NCBI GenBank assembly: GCA_033085395.1
Contig: JANQBS010000154.1
Span: 1-64,000, forward strand
Length of the DNA stretch: 64,000 nucleotides
Source of the DNA: Xanthoparmelia taractica
Lineage: Eukaryota > Ascomycota > Lecanoromycetes > Lecanorales > Parmeliaceae
Reading direction: 5' to 3'
Both the position numbers and the translations under genes were made by a program. This document shows positions 11,767 to 23,587 of this stretch, one piece after another; the first letter of the stretch is position 1; every line of letters starts with the position of its first letter. The notes below the pieces were generated by a model, which was given only the letters and a program-made list of their open reading frames with translations, did no database searches and was not told where the DNA came from.

Positions 11767-12243
11767 CTATCCTCTCAGTCGTCGCAGCAGACGTCTTATC
11801 AACTCCTCAAAGAGAAAACCTCGCCTCTTCCCACACCTCGACTCCTTTTCCTCCTCCCCCCCTTCCGCGAACCAAGCACCCATCCAATACCCTTCCAACC
11901 CACTCATGTGCATCCCCATCCTCTCTCCTCGCCATAAGCACACCACGGCATCTCCAGCCATCCGCATCGTCGAGACCCATCGCCGACATCCTGCCCCGAG
12001 GCCAAGGACCACGGTCACGAGGACGTATGCGAGCGCACCGTACAGGCCGGTGACGACGACTAGGATCCGTGAAAGGGTTACGACGCGGTGGAGGAGGTAG
12101 TCTTGGCATTGGGCTCGGGATGGGATTAGTCTGTTGTTGATGATATAAATGTTCATGTGATCGGTCGTCCGTTCTTTTCCGCGAATCTTTTGGATTACTT
12201 CTTTGATTGATTTTTTCTGAGGGTCAGGGAGGGGTCTGCACAT
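11767..12243 (-). CDS. Hypothetical small membrane protein (uncertain)
   Basis: An open frame of 158 codons with one convincing hydrophobic segment (SRILVVVTGLYGALAYVLVT), preceded by a basic stretch and followed by a Cys/Arg-rich and then acidic and basic tail (EEKES...RRLLRRLRG). A single-pass or hairpin membrane protein is plausible. The true 5' end is unclear: an AATAGGTATGTGCAG segment at the putative start could be either an acceptor or a donor, and upstream exons near 12260-12300 cannot be joined in frame. No family is recognised. It could also be a chance frame, since the region is fairly GC-rich. Confidence 0.3.
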   Translation of the reverse strand: MCRPLPDPQKKSIKEVIQKIRGKERTTDHMNIYIINNRLIPSRAQCQDYLLHRVVTLSRILVVVTGLYGALAYVLVTVVLGLGAGCRRWVSTMRMAGDAVVCLWRGERMGMHMSGLEGYWMGAWFAEGGEEEKESRCGKRRGFLFEELIRRLLRRLRG

Positions 12244-13614
12244 ACCTATTTTCCTGCGCGGAGGGATCGCTTGGCTTGGAGAAGTCTAGGAGACATGGTA
12301 GGGTTGGCTAAGTAGGAGCGGATGGAGGGTATATTTGGAAGAAGCATCGAACAGGATGTTTTGTGAACGAGTACAACATGCGTTTCATTGCTGTTACAAC
12401 GTATTTTCGAGTTATACTTTCCGCCCTCACATGGGACTCAGCAGCTAGTAGCTCACGACCCATGTACTCATTTACAGCCAAACAGATGGACCTACCTTTG
12501 CAGTCCTCGAATGTAGATTTGTTTCCCAGATACTAGTAGTAGTAGCGCGATTCAGGTATTCGGCGAGATGCACCGTGCTCGTATTCCGCTCCCTCCCGAA
12601 CGACGATGGCATCAAGACAGTGCGCGAGCCCACCTGATTCGGTCCCCTCGGTCAACTTGGAAAGGAAACGCAAGAGGAGTACGACAGAGACCCATATAAC
12701 CACCATTGAATACGTAAACACCAACCTCGTCACACGTCTTCACGTCGGCCACAACCTTGTTTGTGTGATACTGTGCCTGGACGTCCCTTGACTCTCTGGA
12801 TATCTTGGCAGAATTGAAATTGTCACCAATGCTCGGAGGAGACAGGCCTTTTTGAGAGAGAGGGAGAGAGAGAGAATGGGACATGATTTGGACTACATTG
12901 CCCGAGCTGGGGAACGGCAGACGCTAATATCAATCTGCTCTTCGCCCCAAACTACCTTAGACAGAGACATCCTGGGAATTTGAAATGGGTCGGTTCAGTT
13001 GGGAATTTGTTGGACACCTGCGTTGTCCCTCGCACGCACGCAGCTGCGTATGAACGATTGCGAAGAAAGTCCAGTCCATTTGTGGCTTTGCAGTAAAGGT
13101 GAAGTTCGAGGGCAACAAGCAGCTGATATGGCTGGGAACCGTCTGCGCTGTCAATTGAAATGGCTTATTGTGCATTGACTGCGAAGTAGAAGTATACTCG
13201 GGTGACGCACGAGCGTGCGGGGTGACAAAATGCCGAGTTTGAAATAATGTCGCCGCATATCGACCGTCCTCTTACTCTTCCTCCATCCCGAGATCGCCAA
13301 AATGGATCAGAAATGAAAGAAAGCCGGGCAAAATCCTGCCGCTGAATGTCAAAGACCATTGAGAATCTGACTGCTATACAATGGGTCACGGCCAGTAGAG
13401 GACGTGGTAGAGAGGAAGGCGTACGCATTATAAATCAAAAGGATGATCTTCACGTCTACACGCATCTACCACATGTCCCCTTGTTCTGTCTGGGCTCCTA
13501 GTCCTGATCAATCAGGACTTCCCCCATTCCGCGTGAACAATCCAGGTCACGGTACGAAGGAGAGTAGCGAAAAGAATGTCCTCTGGAGGTTTACCGAGAC
13601 ACGACGTGACCAAA
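12244..13614. other. Mostly unassigned; possible small membrane-protein exon on minus strand
   Basis: No complete gene can be built. On the minus strand, 12733-12533 encodes a hydrophobic helix (TYSMVVIWVSVVLLLRFL) followed by a soluble tail, and an overlapping frame starts at 12884. This may be an exon of a small membrane protein, perhaps linked to the frame at 11767-12243, but no join was found. A GAGAGA run lies near 12856-12876. The rest appears non-coding. Confidence 0.25.
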
Positions 13615-15808
13615 TCAGACCCTGGGAGTCTTGTCTCCCTGTCCGGCATCTTCGTCCATTACTTGGAACGATTCTCCAAAAGCGCCGTCATTAGTCAAAC
13701 CACCTCGGTCGTCAAGCCCTGCGGTCTCCATTCCAGGAGTGAACCCGGATAACTCTTCTCCGCCGGTGTCCAATTCACCAAAGTCAATACTGTCGCCGAA
13801 ATCGTTCGCATCAAAGTCCTCTGCAGCGTCCTCCCCTGTACCTTGTTCAAAAGCTGGGACAATATCGTCCGTAGCATTGGCGTTCGGATTCGGTCGGCCT
13901 GTGCTCGTCGACATAGCTAAATTGTCTCCAAAGCTTTCAATCTCCGACATTTCTTCTCTCTCGACTGTCGGGTTGTCCTCTTTATTCACCAACACCCAAT
14001 CTTCCGCTGTTGCGTCTTTAGGCTCAGATGTGGTCTGTACTTCATCCAAGTTGACGTTTCCTTGATTCAAACTCTCCGTTATTGGTGCATTATCATGAAC
14101 GGCACTAGCCGTGTTGTCGGTAGACTCCATGGAAGTAGCCAAAACCGGGCTCCTCGACTCTGGATACGTAGTCGCTGTATCTGTCGTGCCATCAAGGTTT
14201 CCAAACGTATCAACCATCTCAAAGTCCTGGTCTTTGACATCCTCAGGCTGAGACTTCTCCTCGAGACCGCCTTTGTCGATACACTCAACGTCTTTGATTG
14301 CCTTAATACTCTTTCCCACTTGACCTTCTAATCCTCTGGCCATTTCGTCTACTCGCTGTTGCTGCACAGCATCGCCTTTAGTGGCCTCGCCGTTGATCAT
14401 CTCAAGCGTAGAGACTCTGAGGTTCTGCTCGGCTTCTTTGAAGGCACGACACCTATTGAGCTTCGCCATCCGTCTTGCATGTTGACGCTTCAGCTTTTCC
14501 ATCTCTGCATTGATCTCAGCTATCCTCTCACTAGCTCGCTTCGTAAAGTCTTCTGCTTTCCCAGACTCAAGCCTGCCTACTCGTGGAGTGACCGAATCCT
14601 CCACGGGCGAATCTCCTTTCGCTTTTGGAAAGACTTCTTTTGGCGTGGCTCCAATAGGAGCATCAAAAAAGTCCCGCGTAAGAGATTCGAGTTCGCCCTT
14701 CCTACCAAGACCAAGCTGGCCCGGTATAATCTGGGAAGTGTCGTATGGAGAGTTCAAGATTTCTTCAAGCCATTCATGGTGCTGTGTATAGCGATGAAGG
14801 CTGATATCTCGAGGGGTGAGGAAATCCATGTAATCCCCTCCGGATGTCCCCTCTTCCTCGTCGTATGTGGTATCTTGTGCTACAATGGGGGCTGGAATAG
14901 CTGTACTTGATCCGGGTACATGGCCGGAGCCACCGTGGCGTGGACGTTTTGCCGGCGAAGGCCCAACCCCATGGTGGGTTGCATTCGCTTGCTGCTGCTG
15001 TATGTAGGCTTGTTGTTGGCTTCGATTTATGTGAGAGATAACATCACCTGGATATCCCGAGACCTGCTGCGGATAAGAAGGATTTGGAGTGCCAGGAAGG
15101 TTGATGGTAGGCCAGTTGGCACTATCACGCAACATGAATTCTTTGCGCACCAGCTGTCCGTGCTTTTGGAGGATCGAGCGCTCATGTAACAACTGGCGCA
15201 CCTGGTCGCTGATTGGAATTTGGTGCGCCGGGAAGCGATTCTGTGGTTCCGTCTGAGAGTAGTGCCAGATCCATAAAGATTGATCAGGTGGTGGCAAGCT
15301 AGGATCTGGATTCTGAGATGGCGTTAATCGAAATCGGCGCCGACAGTGGGTTGCGACCGATTCGACGTCTGGGCGATAGCCGCTTCTGTGAATGTACATC
15401 TCTACTGTCTAATTGCACATCGTCAGCACGAGAATTAAGCTATGAGTTTGCCAAAACATACGTATCCCCTCATTTCGGAACTGAACGCTGACTCCGCGTC
15501 CGCCCATATGAAGCCATCGCTCGCCGCTTGAGTCCTCAATTGACTTGGCTGCCAGACCAACATAACTTCGCCATCTGATGGACAATCCAAGTACGTCCAA
15601 CTCATTGGAGCAACCTCTCTAGCGATCCTTGGAGCTTGGATCAGGTACTCAACTGCAATGTCGAGGTTGACCTGGGGTAATTTGGGGTAAGGGTTGCTCG
15701 ACACCAGATGAACATGGCGTAGCTACGTAGTGTCAGACGTATAAAACTATCATTTAGGAGTTCTTGACGTACCAGCTGCGCAGGCACTGAGTTGCTTGGT
15801 TCACCCAT
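13615..15808 (-). CDS. ssr4: SWI/SNF and RSC chromatin-remodelling subunit Ssr4
   Basis: Three exons on the minus strand, 15808-15773, 15722-15462 and 15408-13615, join in phase 0 to give 696 aa (introns 50 and 53 nt). The N-terminal third matches the fungal Ssr4 domain: HVHLVSSNPYPKLPQ, APRIAREVAPMSWTYLDCPSDGEVMLVWQP, ASDGFIWADAE, RGYTVEMYIHRSGYRP. The middle is Gln/Pro-rich with a bipartite basic segment (SPAKRPRHG). A charged coiled-coil (KRASERIAEINAEMEKLKRQHARR) follows, then an acidic, low-complexity tail. Ssr4 is a fungal subunit shared by the SWI/SNF and RSC nucleosome remodellers in the nucleus. The gene is divergent from the RED/IK splicing factor with about 400 nt between starts. 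Confidence 0.88.
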
Positions 15809-16207
15809 GGCAGCAAGTCCACGGGACCTCAGCCGATGCTGTCAGGTCCTTTGGTGCTACAGAGAGCTACTCCGGTAATACCACGAAAGCTTAGGAGTCG
15901 GAAAGATCACCAGGATATTACCACTTCCAATGCAATTGAGGAGTTCAGTACTGTCGGTGCTAGATCTCAACGAAGCGCAGCGAGGTTCGCTAGTGGAAAT
16001 TCCCGCGCTAGCTTCCTTTGGCTAGCTCCATGTACTCCAGGCTTAGCGTGATTTCCTACATCGTTCACGTTGAAACCATCAATGCTATCAATGCTCCTCC
16101 GAGTCATAGTGTCTCGCTAGCAATGAGTTGAGAACGACTGTCAGTGATGAACACGCGGCCTTCACAGATAATATGAGTTACTCTGCAATCCCTTGATTTA
16201 AAAAATC
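15809..16207. promoter_or_regulatory. Bidirectional promoter region (Ssr4 / RED)
   Basis: A 399-nt gap between two divergent start codons. No obvious TATA box or repeat stands out. It must carry at least the core promoters of both genes. Confidence 0.5.
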
Positions 16208-17916
16208 ATGAATAACACCCAATTCCGCCGGCTGGTGCTGGAAACTCCCACAGCTTCCAGATCCAAGGAAAACTCCGTGGTGTCAAACTTGCATAGCGGA
16301 GGTGCAACTACAGCTCTTGGTTCTCGCGTGAAATCTAATATACCTATGACACCGTGCTGTAACCCCACCCCACCAACTTCCTTTAACCCGTCACTCGTTG
16401 ATCGACAAGATTATACTGACTTGAGAGTAGGCGCTCTGTGATAGGCTCATCTGAAAACAATTTTGCGCGCCAGCTAGCCGAACGTAATGCCGAAGACAAC
16501 CCCTCTAATGCGAAGAGATTCCGCTCGTCTGCAGCACCCAAAGGTACCAAGCTGCGCTCGGGCTACCAAGATCGTACCCAGTTTCGAACTTCGGGGGAGG
16601 AAGATGACAAGGCTACGCGCGTTAGAGCTCTGGAGGATATGGTCAAGCTGGGCCAGATGGATCAAGCGACTTTCGAAGCTCTCAGAGATGAGATTGTGGG
16701 CGGTGAGGTGAAGGATGTGCACCTGGTCAAGGGACTAGATTACAAGCTTTTGGAAAGGGTCAGAAGGGGAGAAGACGTCCTCGCGGACAAGGCAAATTCT
16801 ACGCAGGTGGAAGAATGTCACGAGGAAAACCGGCAAATACAGCCAGAGGCTGATGTTGATAACGAGTTCGAGAAGTATGAAGAGAGGGCGATTCAACCTA
16901 TAGTCAAAGAGCAAATTTCGAAAAAGGGAGAAATGGCTCCGCCCGTTCCTGTTGCAGGCCAAAAGCGAACGCGAGATGACATACTAAGAGAGCTCAAGGC
17001 GTCCAGGTTTGCGGCAGCCGAAAGCGCAAAGCAAGCCCACAAGTCAGCTCTAGGACCTAGATTTATGAAAATCGGTGCGACGAAAGATAAGTCTAGGATT
17101 AAGAAAGATGAACGAGGTCGAGAAATTTTGATTACAATTGGTGAGGATGGTCGAGTGAAGAGGAAGGTGAAAAAAGCGAATGTTGATGAACGTGATGGCT
17201 TGTTGATGCCAGATAAAGACGTAAAACCGCTGGGAATGCAAGTCATTCCAATTGCACCCCCGGTAGTCTCCGGAGCCGAAGATGAAGGGGACATCTTCGA
17301 GGGCGTAGGCGTCGATTACAATCCTCTGGGAGATGTTGGGGACAATGATGATAGCTCTGATGACAGTGACGGCGAAGGGGGGGTACGCGCTCCGTCGACA
17401 GCGCCCCCGGAACCGTCAGAATCCAAAACATCAACCAGCATGCCCCCGCCACCTGTGCCGCAGCAACGGTCTCCATTACGACGAAGACGGGATTACTTTG
17501 GTGAGACTGAGGAAGAAAAGGATGCAACGGAAGACGTGGGGCGAAATCTGCTTACTGACCCCACAATGCTTGCTGCGCTGAAAAAAGCATCTGCCATGTA
17601 CCCATTTCCGACCTCAGAACCGGGCAACGAAGAGGAAGCTGCCAAACTAGCGCGACGGAAGAAGATGCTCGAGTTTCACGATCGTGATGCCGAGGATATG
17701 GACATGGAATTTGGCAGTAGTCGCTTTGGGGATGCAGAGGATGGGGAAGATAGGAAGGTGAAGCTGAGTAAGTGGGGTGGAGATAGGGGCGAGGCTGAAG
17801 GCAGAGGAGAGAGTAAGGACAAGAAGAAAAGGGGAGCCAAGAAGAGGAAAGGCGATGCCAACAGCGCGGCGGACGTGCTGAAGGTGATGGAAAGGAGGAG
17901 GGGAGAGATGAATTAG
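16208..17916 (+). CDS. RED/IK-like spliceosomal protein
   Basis: Two exons, 16208-16353 and 16428-17916 (intron 74 nt, CTGAC branch), join in phase to give 544 aa. The splice restores the motif SNIPMTPRRSVIGSS. RED N-terminal domain features: NNTQFRRLVLETP at the start, FARQLAERNA, AAPKGTKLRSGYQDRTQ, and GGEVKDVHLVKGLDYKLLERV, the hallmark corresponding to HTHLVKGLD of human RED/IK. The rest is highly charged and ends in a Lys/Arg/Glu-rich tail (KDKKKRGAKKRKGD), likely a nuclear localisation signal. In animals RED works with SMU1 in the spliceosomal B complex; the same nuclear splicing role is inferred here. Confidence 0.82.
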
Positions 17917-19732
17917 CCATTTAAAGAGGCTATGAAGTGAAATTTTGCAACAAGAGCATCCAATCATGCATTCCTTGAATTCGATTCGAGGAAAGAAGGT
18001 GGACTGGTGCACGCGCAGGATAATGCGAGTGGGATGACAGACAGTATCGGGTGTAGGGTGCATGGGAAGAAGCAATCCCGTTGAGCTCAAGCATGGTAAT
18101 GAGGCAGCAAGTCGAGGTGTCATTGTGACCGTCTTGAAACTGAGAGGAATACTCCTTTTGGCGCAGCAGCAATGAAAATTTTGGCGCGAGAGGATGAGTG
18201 GATTGCCTCGCCGCAAAAGTGGACATGGGTAGAGTAGAAGTAGGTTACAGTGAAGAGGGCATTGCAGAAGCATGCATAACATTGATCTGATGCCAAGCCA
18301 GGCTCTGCGTCAGCGGAGGCCTTGTCCAAGTGATGCCTAAGGTAGGTGTAACAGATGATTAGGGGGCTTTGATTGGGATGATTGATTAAGTACTGCTTGC
18401 GGCCACGGGGTGTGTGTGATCCTTTACCAGGGGGTGGGCGGAGTACAAGTAGGATGTTGAGGTACGTTATGGTGAAACCTTAGCTTTTTTGTGTAGTACG
18501 GGGAATAGATAGGGGATGATTGGACATATGCTGATATTACTAAGCCAAGTCTGACAGGGGGTAACCAAGACGCCTTGCCGGCGCTTCCCCTGAAAAGCTC
18601 TGGATCTGCTTGAAAGGTCAAAAGTCAAAGGTCAAAAGTCATCGGCCAGTAGAAGTATATACTGTTAAGGGAAAGTTGTACTTCGGAAAGAGAATTATGA
18701 CAAGATTTGTTGAATGAAGAACCAATAATATTATTACAGCCAGAGCTGAATCCTTGGACTGAAGTACTTAAGGTACTTCTATAGGATGCTTGATGTGCCT
18801 TGCCAATGCCCAGTGTTTTTGATGCAATGTTGTCGGTGATAGATTGAGCGAATCATTACTTGTCGCCTGTAGATTGGATCTTTGATTTTTGCCTCTTAGT
18901 CTCGCCATCTATTACCCTATTGGCCTATATGGGCCCTGATGGGAAGATGTCAAGATGTCAAGAGATCCAGGGTTGACCGCGGAATAGATGAAGGGTACCT
19001 GCATAATGATTATCATTCTAATTCTTACTTTATGATTTGCATGGTACAAAGTACTCCGTACCATGGCGCCGCATTAATCATAATAATCATAATAATTCAT
19101 AACCATTATGAGTTCTTCGATGATATACGAAGTTACTTCGTATACGTGTGCTGCTGCATGGATCACCAGATGTGACCATGGTATAAATTGATCAATTAAT
19201 CAATCAATTAACCAATTAATTAATTGGTTTGGTTAACTGAATTAAATACAGGATTAAGGAGCACCAACAATAGGCTAAAGTCCAATCCTCCCCCCGGAAA
19301 TTAATCAAATCAATTGAGGTACCTAAAACTTACAACGTAAAAATACTACGTCTAGCTTAAAGTAGCTTAGTCAAGATAGCAATACAGGGGGATAAGCATC
19401 ATAATATCAAATCTCCACCACCCCCCTAAAACAGTTGCCTTCTCTCTTTTCTTTCTTCCTTTCTTCCTTCTCTTCTTCCCCCCTTCGTCACCCACGCTGT
19501 CGCTGTGCTTGACATTCTATCACATAGTCCCTCCTTCATAGGGCATTCGCTCGTTGCATTCATTCATTCATTCACTCACTCATTCGGTCCATCCTTGACC
19601 CTCCCACACTGTCTTTACAGCCCTGGTCGGCTTCCCACATCATTCGCAATCCAACAACACAGCAGATCTCTCTTCCACTTGAACTGTCAATTCAAATCAA
19701 AATAACTACGCGCAATTGGTCCATTTATTGCC
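17917..19732. other. Long intergenic region with AT-rich low-complexity segments
   Basis: About 1.8 kb between the RED gene and the GH128 gene. No gene is supported. Several GTAC-containing palindromes occur (about 18766-18780, 19048-19062, 19316-19322). A perfect 21-bp palindrome lies at 19124-19144. 19068-19110 has ATAATCAT tandem units and 19185-19250 a TAATTAAT/CAATTAA low-complexity run. 19440-19480 is a CT-rich tract typical of the region just upstream of a fungal transcription start. Confidence 0.6.
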
Positions 19733-21445
19733 ATGGCTCTTCTAAATATCGCCCTTATTGCTGCCCTACTTCCTGCGGTTCTGGCCATTCCACAGCACGG
19801 CTCCATGTATCATGGTCCTCATAGAGCCAGCAAACCCTCGGGCGGCTGGCCCCATCCAACTGCTGGTCCATTCCAGTCCAGCCAGATTCCTTTTCCCGCC
19901 GGAAACTCCACAGCTGGTGCTGCCACGGCCACTGGCGCCGGCACTGGCTTGGTGACCATCAAATCAACCATCAACCTCATCCCTGTACCATTGACTAGCA
20001 CCTCTTCCGTCCCAGGCCAGTCCCCAGCTACCACTGGAGCTGCTGGACTCGGCGGCTCTGGGCAATCTGGCTCTCCAGGATCGCCGTCTGGTGCACCTGG
20101 CGCACCAGGTGTACCCGGCCAGGCTGAAAATACATGCGGACCTGCCACAGTCACCGTCACGACCGCCAATACGGTTACTGTCACAGTTCAAGCCAACCCC
20201 AGCACGAGTCTGATTGAGTCGCCCCAGTCTTCCGCCCCAGTCCAATCGTCAGGCATCCCTTATCCCATGTACAACAGCAGCGTTCCAACCGGACCAACTG
20301 GCACTGGCAGTCTCTTGACAAGCTACGTCAAGCCCACTCTTCCATCATCGTCTTTGGCCAGTCCTCCCGCTAGTTCTAGAATAGTTCAAGGAGCTTCGGA
20401 CAGTCAGGTCTTTGTTCCTGCGACCCCTATCCAGGCTGGAATCGCGACTACCACTCCATCGTCGGTGGCTGTGAAAGCGGATTACCATCAGCCGGCAGCT
20501 GCTCCGAAGGCTGCAGAAAACCCTCTTCCTTACATACCGGCTCCTGCTTCTTCCCCACCCGTATCCTCTGCTGTGCCCTCGCCTGTGAACTCTCCTGCTT
20601 CTACCGCTCCTTCTGCCCCTGCCACTTCATCCGTCGCCAGTACTGGTGGCAACGGTGGTGGTAACGGTGGTGGTAACAGTGGTAGCACTGGCGTCAAAGC
20701 CCGCGGTCTTCTTTACAGCTATAACAACCAGCAATTGTCTCCAGCCGATTCGCTTGCCCAAGCCAATGGTGCTGTAAGCGAGGCAATTGGCTGGATGGCC
20801 AACTGGGACTCCTCCCCGTCCCCCGGATCCGGACAGGCGAGTGGAAGCGGCAAAGTTGAATACGTTGCCCAACTGTGGGGTACGGACGCAACCCATTTGA
20901 CCGCATGGCAAACCAATGCCAAAACACCCTGGCTTATGAGCTTCAATGAGCCAGACAATTGTGGCGGTGGAGGCGCATGTCTATCCGTACAGCAAGCCGC
21001 TGACGCTCACACTGCACACATTGCCCCATTGAGAACGGGTGGCACCAAAGTCACTACACCATGCACCCAGAACAACGTCGCCTCACCCGGCATTGGTAGC
21101 GAGTACATGGCAGATTTCCTCGCAAAATTCCCCTCGAACAGCTTCGATGCCATCGCTTTCCACTGGTATGGACCGGGCACTCAGGAAGGATTGAATGGCT
21201 CGGACAATCCTCAAAGTCTTGCCGCTACGGTGGCTGAGTACCAGAAGCTCATGAAACAGTACGGCATTGCTGAGCTCTGGATTACAGAGGGAGGTCCCGA
21301 GGATGCGGCTCCCGACATGGTCAATACCTTTCTCAAGTGGCTAGATGACCCGTCCAACGGCGTTGATCGTTACCTCTGGAACGGATTCAACAGCCCCACC
21401 AGCGTTGTTCAAGTAGGGGCGGGTTCGGCTTACATGTCGAGCTGA
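19733..21445 (+). CDS. Secreted GH128 family beta-1,3-glucanase-like protein
   Basis: Single exon, 570 aa. The N-terminus is a clear signal peptide (LLNIALIAALLPAVLA, cleavage near residue 20). Residues of about 20-320 form a long Ser/Thr/Pro/Gly-rich, probably O-glycosylated region including a PGSPSGAPGAPGVPG collagen-like stretch, a Val/Thr-rich segment and a Gly/Asn-rich hinge (NGGGNGGGN). The C-terminal roughly 245 residues match the glycosyl-hydrolase catalytic core (Asl1-like, GH128): RGLLYSYNN, PWLMSFNEPDNC with the likely acid/base Glu, DAIAFHWYGP, and LWITEGG with the likely nucleophile Glu. The protein probably acts on cell-wall beta-1,3-glucan during remodelling. Neither catalytic motif appears damaged. 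Confidence 0.88.
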   Translation: MALLNIALIAALLPAVLAIPQHGSMYHGPHRASKPSGGWPHPTAGPFQSSQIPFPAGNSTAGAATATGAGTGLVTIKSTINLIPVPLTSTSSVPGQSPATTGAAGLGGSGQSGSPGSPSGAPGAPGVPGQAENTCGPATVTVTTANTVTVTVQANPSTSLIESPQSSAPVQSSGIPYPMYNSSVPTGPTGTGSLLTSYVKPTLPSSSLASPPASSRIVQGASDSQVFVPATPIQAGIATTTPSSVAVKADYHQPAAAPKAAENPLPYIPAPASSPPVSSAVPSPVNSPASTAPSAPATSSVASTGGNGGGNGGGNSGSTGVKARGLLYSYNNQQLSPADSLAQANGAVSEAIGWMANWDSSPSPGSGQASGSGKVEYVAQLWGTDATHLTAWQTNAKTPWLMSFNEPDNCGGGGACLSVQQAADAHTAHIAPLRTGGTKVTTPCTQNNVASPGIGSEYMADFLAKFPSNSFDAIAFHWYGPGTQEGLNGSDNPQSLAATVAEYQKLMKQYGIAELWITEGGPEDAAPDMVNTFLKWLDDPSNGVDRYLWNGFNSPTSVVQVGAGSAYMSS

Positions 21446-21974
21446 TGGAATATATACAAGGTCTATGGCGTGCGTGTTGGCGGATTGGAAAGTGGCGGTT
21501 TGGAGTGCAAGTAGACGGTGAAGCGATTTCTTGTATGAAGGGTTCAGTTATGTATGTTTTAAATGGAGAGACGTGTGCATGGTACCTGTCGTATAGATGC
21601 GATCCGAAGCAATGAACAAGAACTTTGCACACTCAGCCAAGGCATCCCTGCAAGATTACAAAGCTACAACATCAGCGCTTGTTGTACGGAGATCATTGTT
21701 CTCTACCATGCACCGTGCCCCATACTCCCTCTACTGCTGCGGGGAGAACCAAGCTTTCAAATACCTTGGTCTATATTCAATGTCACCGGGTGAGCAGGTG
21801 GTTAGTTCCCTCTGTAAATCTTGTACGGATGCACGTCATGTCTTTTACAAAATAGAAGACGCTCGAGATGATGAAGCGTATTGCCCGCTTGTCAGACTTT
21901 TACTGGATGCGAGATCCCAGAGCAATGCCTGATCCAACCTCCTTCAATAGTAGTCCTCTTGGACTTTCCCGTCT
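21446..21974. other. Convergent intergenic region
   Basis: 529 nt between the 3' ends of the GH128 and WD40 genes. It must hold both 3' UTRs. No gene or repeat is supported. Confidence 0.5.
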
Positions 21975-23587
21975 TCATGCCGTCCCAGCCGCCTCTTGCC
22001 CATCGAACTTGAGAACCCCAATCGCAGCATCCCCTGTAGCTGCCGAATCTCGCGCTCCTTCCCTTTCCCTCCCCCAAACTCTGACAGTCTTGTCAATACC
22101 TCCACTCACTATCAACCCTTCTTTGTTCAGCGTGTCCACACCAAGCACCACCCCCTGGTGCCCTTTCATTGTCTGCAGAATCTCCTTACTCTGTACATCC
22201 CAACAAAGTATATTGCCGTCTTCGCTTCCGCTCACAACACAAGCTCTCTGCTCAACTCCCTCCTCGCCGCCATACATGCTGAATGCGCCGCCAATACTAT
22301 ACTTTGAATTCGTGTGGCCTTGGTAGGTCTTTACACAACGGCCTTCAACGTAATTCCAGAGTCGGACGCAACCATCTAAGGTCCAGGCTAGAACGAACTT
22401 GCCATTCGGGCTGAATCTAACCCCCGTAACTGCCGCATTGTCCTCGTGCACAAGTGTCCTGAGACACTGTCCTGTAGCCGTGTCCCACACTCTGATTAAT
22501 CCGTCCCCGGCGCAGGAAACTATGAGCGTACCGTCCCGGATAAAATCAACGCCGCCGATGGGGTCAGAATGCGCAGGTAAAGAGCGCATGAGGCGCGTGG
22601 TTCGTACGTCCCAAAGGAACAAAGCCTCATCGTAGCTGCCCGAGGCGAGCATATTGCCGCGGGGGGAGAATGAGAGAGCGTAGATGTAGGAGGAATGGGA
22701 AAGCAGGAGATGGGGGTGCGCTTTGCCCTGTGCAGCCCATCAGCACCTATCGTAGAGAGGAATATATCAAGTTCACAGTCTTACAGTAGAGACATCCCAC
22801 AATCTTATAGATTTGTCGTCGGAGCCTGAGGCAAGCGTCTCGCTATCTGGAGACCAAGCTATTGTGGAGATGCCGGCGAGATGGCCTTCTAGCGTGTGCA
22901 GATGTCTGCCTGTAGCTGTTTCCCAGATCCTGATTGTTGCGTCAGCCGCTGGTTGGGTCAGCTGAAGCTGATGAGATAGACAGGTAGACCTTTGAGCTTA
23001 CAGCAGCTTGCTATCAAACGTCCATCAGGAGAGAATCGTACAGCAGCTACCCCCTTTCGGTGCCCCGTTAACACCATCTTCTCCTTGTATGGTTCATATT
23101 GTGGCGGGCGAATAGGAGGAGTGCGAGGTGTGGCGATTGGTGAACTGAGTCTGGAATACGGCGGAGGACTAGGACTCTGGCTGGCAAATTTCTCATGCGG
23201 CCGTCTTGACTCTTTGCTGAAGCTGGTACGGAAGGGACGCCGGAAGAATGTGGGTGTCGTGTGATCCAGCTCGTCGGGACTGTCTTCGCCAGACGCAGCC
23301 GCGGTGATTAAAACGTTTGGGGTTTCCTCAGATGCACGGGGAGGGCCGGCCAGTTCGCTATGGCTGTCTTCGGAGGCAACAGCAGTAGAAGTAGCAGAGT
23401 AGATGTCCGCGTAGCTTCGTTTCCTCCCTCTACCTTCTCGCAGGGTTTTGGATGGCGCTCGTTGAGAGTGATACTTCTCGTAATCAGAGCTGGCGGCCAA
23501 TTCGTCCGGGGAGCTGTTGTATGCGGGCGGCTCTTCCTTGACTGGGCTACTGACACGACGTCTTTTAGAATAACGAGTAGACGGCAT
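21975..23587 (-). CDS. WD40-repeat protein, WDR5/Swd3-like (COMPASS)
   Basis: Exons 23587-23002, 22948-22785 and 22727-21975 on the minus strand join in phase to give 500 aa (introns 53 and 57 nt, GTAAG donors, CTGAC/CTGAT branches). Start at MPSTRYSKRRR. The first roughly 190 residues are disordered, basic then Ser/Pro/Glu-rich (SKRRRVSSPVKEEPP), compatible with nuclear location. Seven WD40 blades follow, e.g. GHRKGVAAVRFSPDG, GHLAGISTIAWSPDSETLASGSDDKSIRLWD, AHSDPIGGVDF, GHTNSKY, GHQGVVLGVDTLN ending VRVW. Spacing and sequence are closest in feel to WDR5/Swd3, the histone H3K4 methyltransferase scaffold. A different WD40 scaffold cannot be excluded by eye. Head-to-head with ISC1. Confidence 0.78.

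Noticed and set aside
19124..19144. A genuine loxP recombination site
   Set aside because: The arms are separated by 3 nt rather than an 8-bp spacer, so recombinase could not use it as loxP.
22399..22635. Plus-strand frame across the WD40 gene
   Set aside because: Antisense to clear WD40 blades; composition mirrors the real exon.
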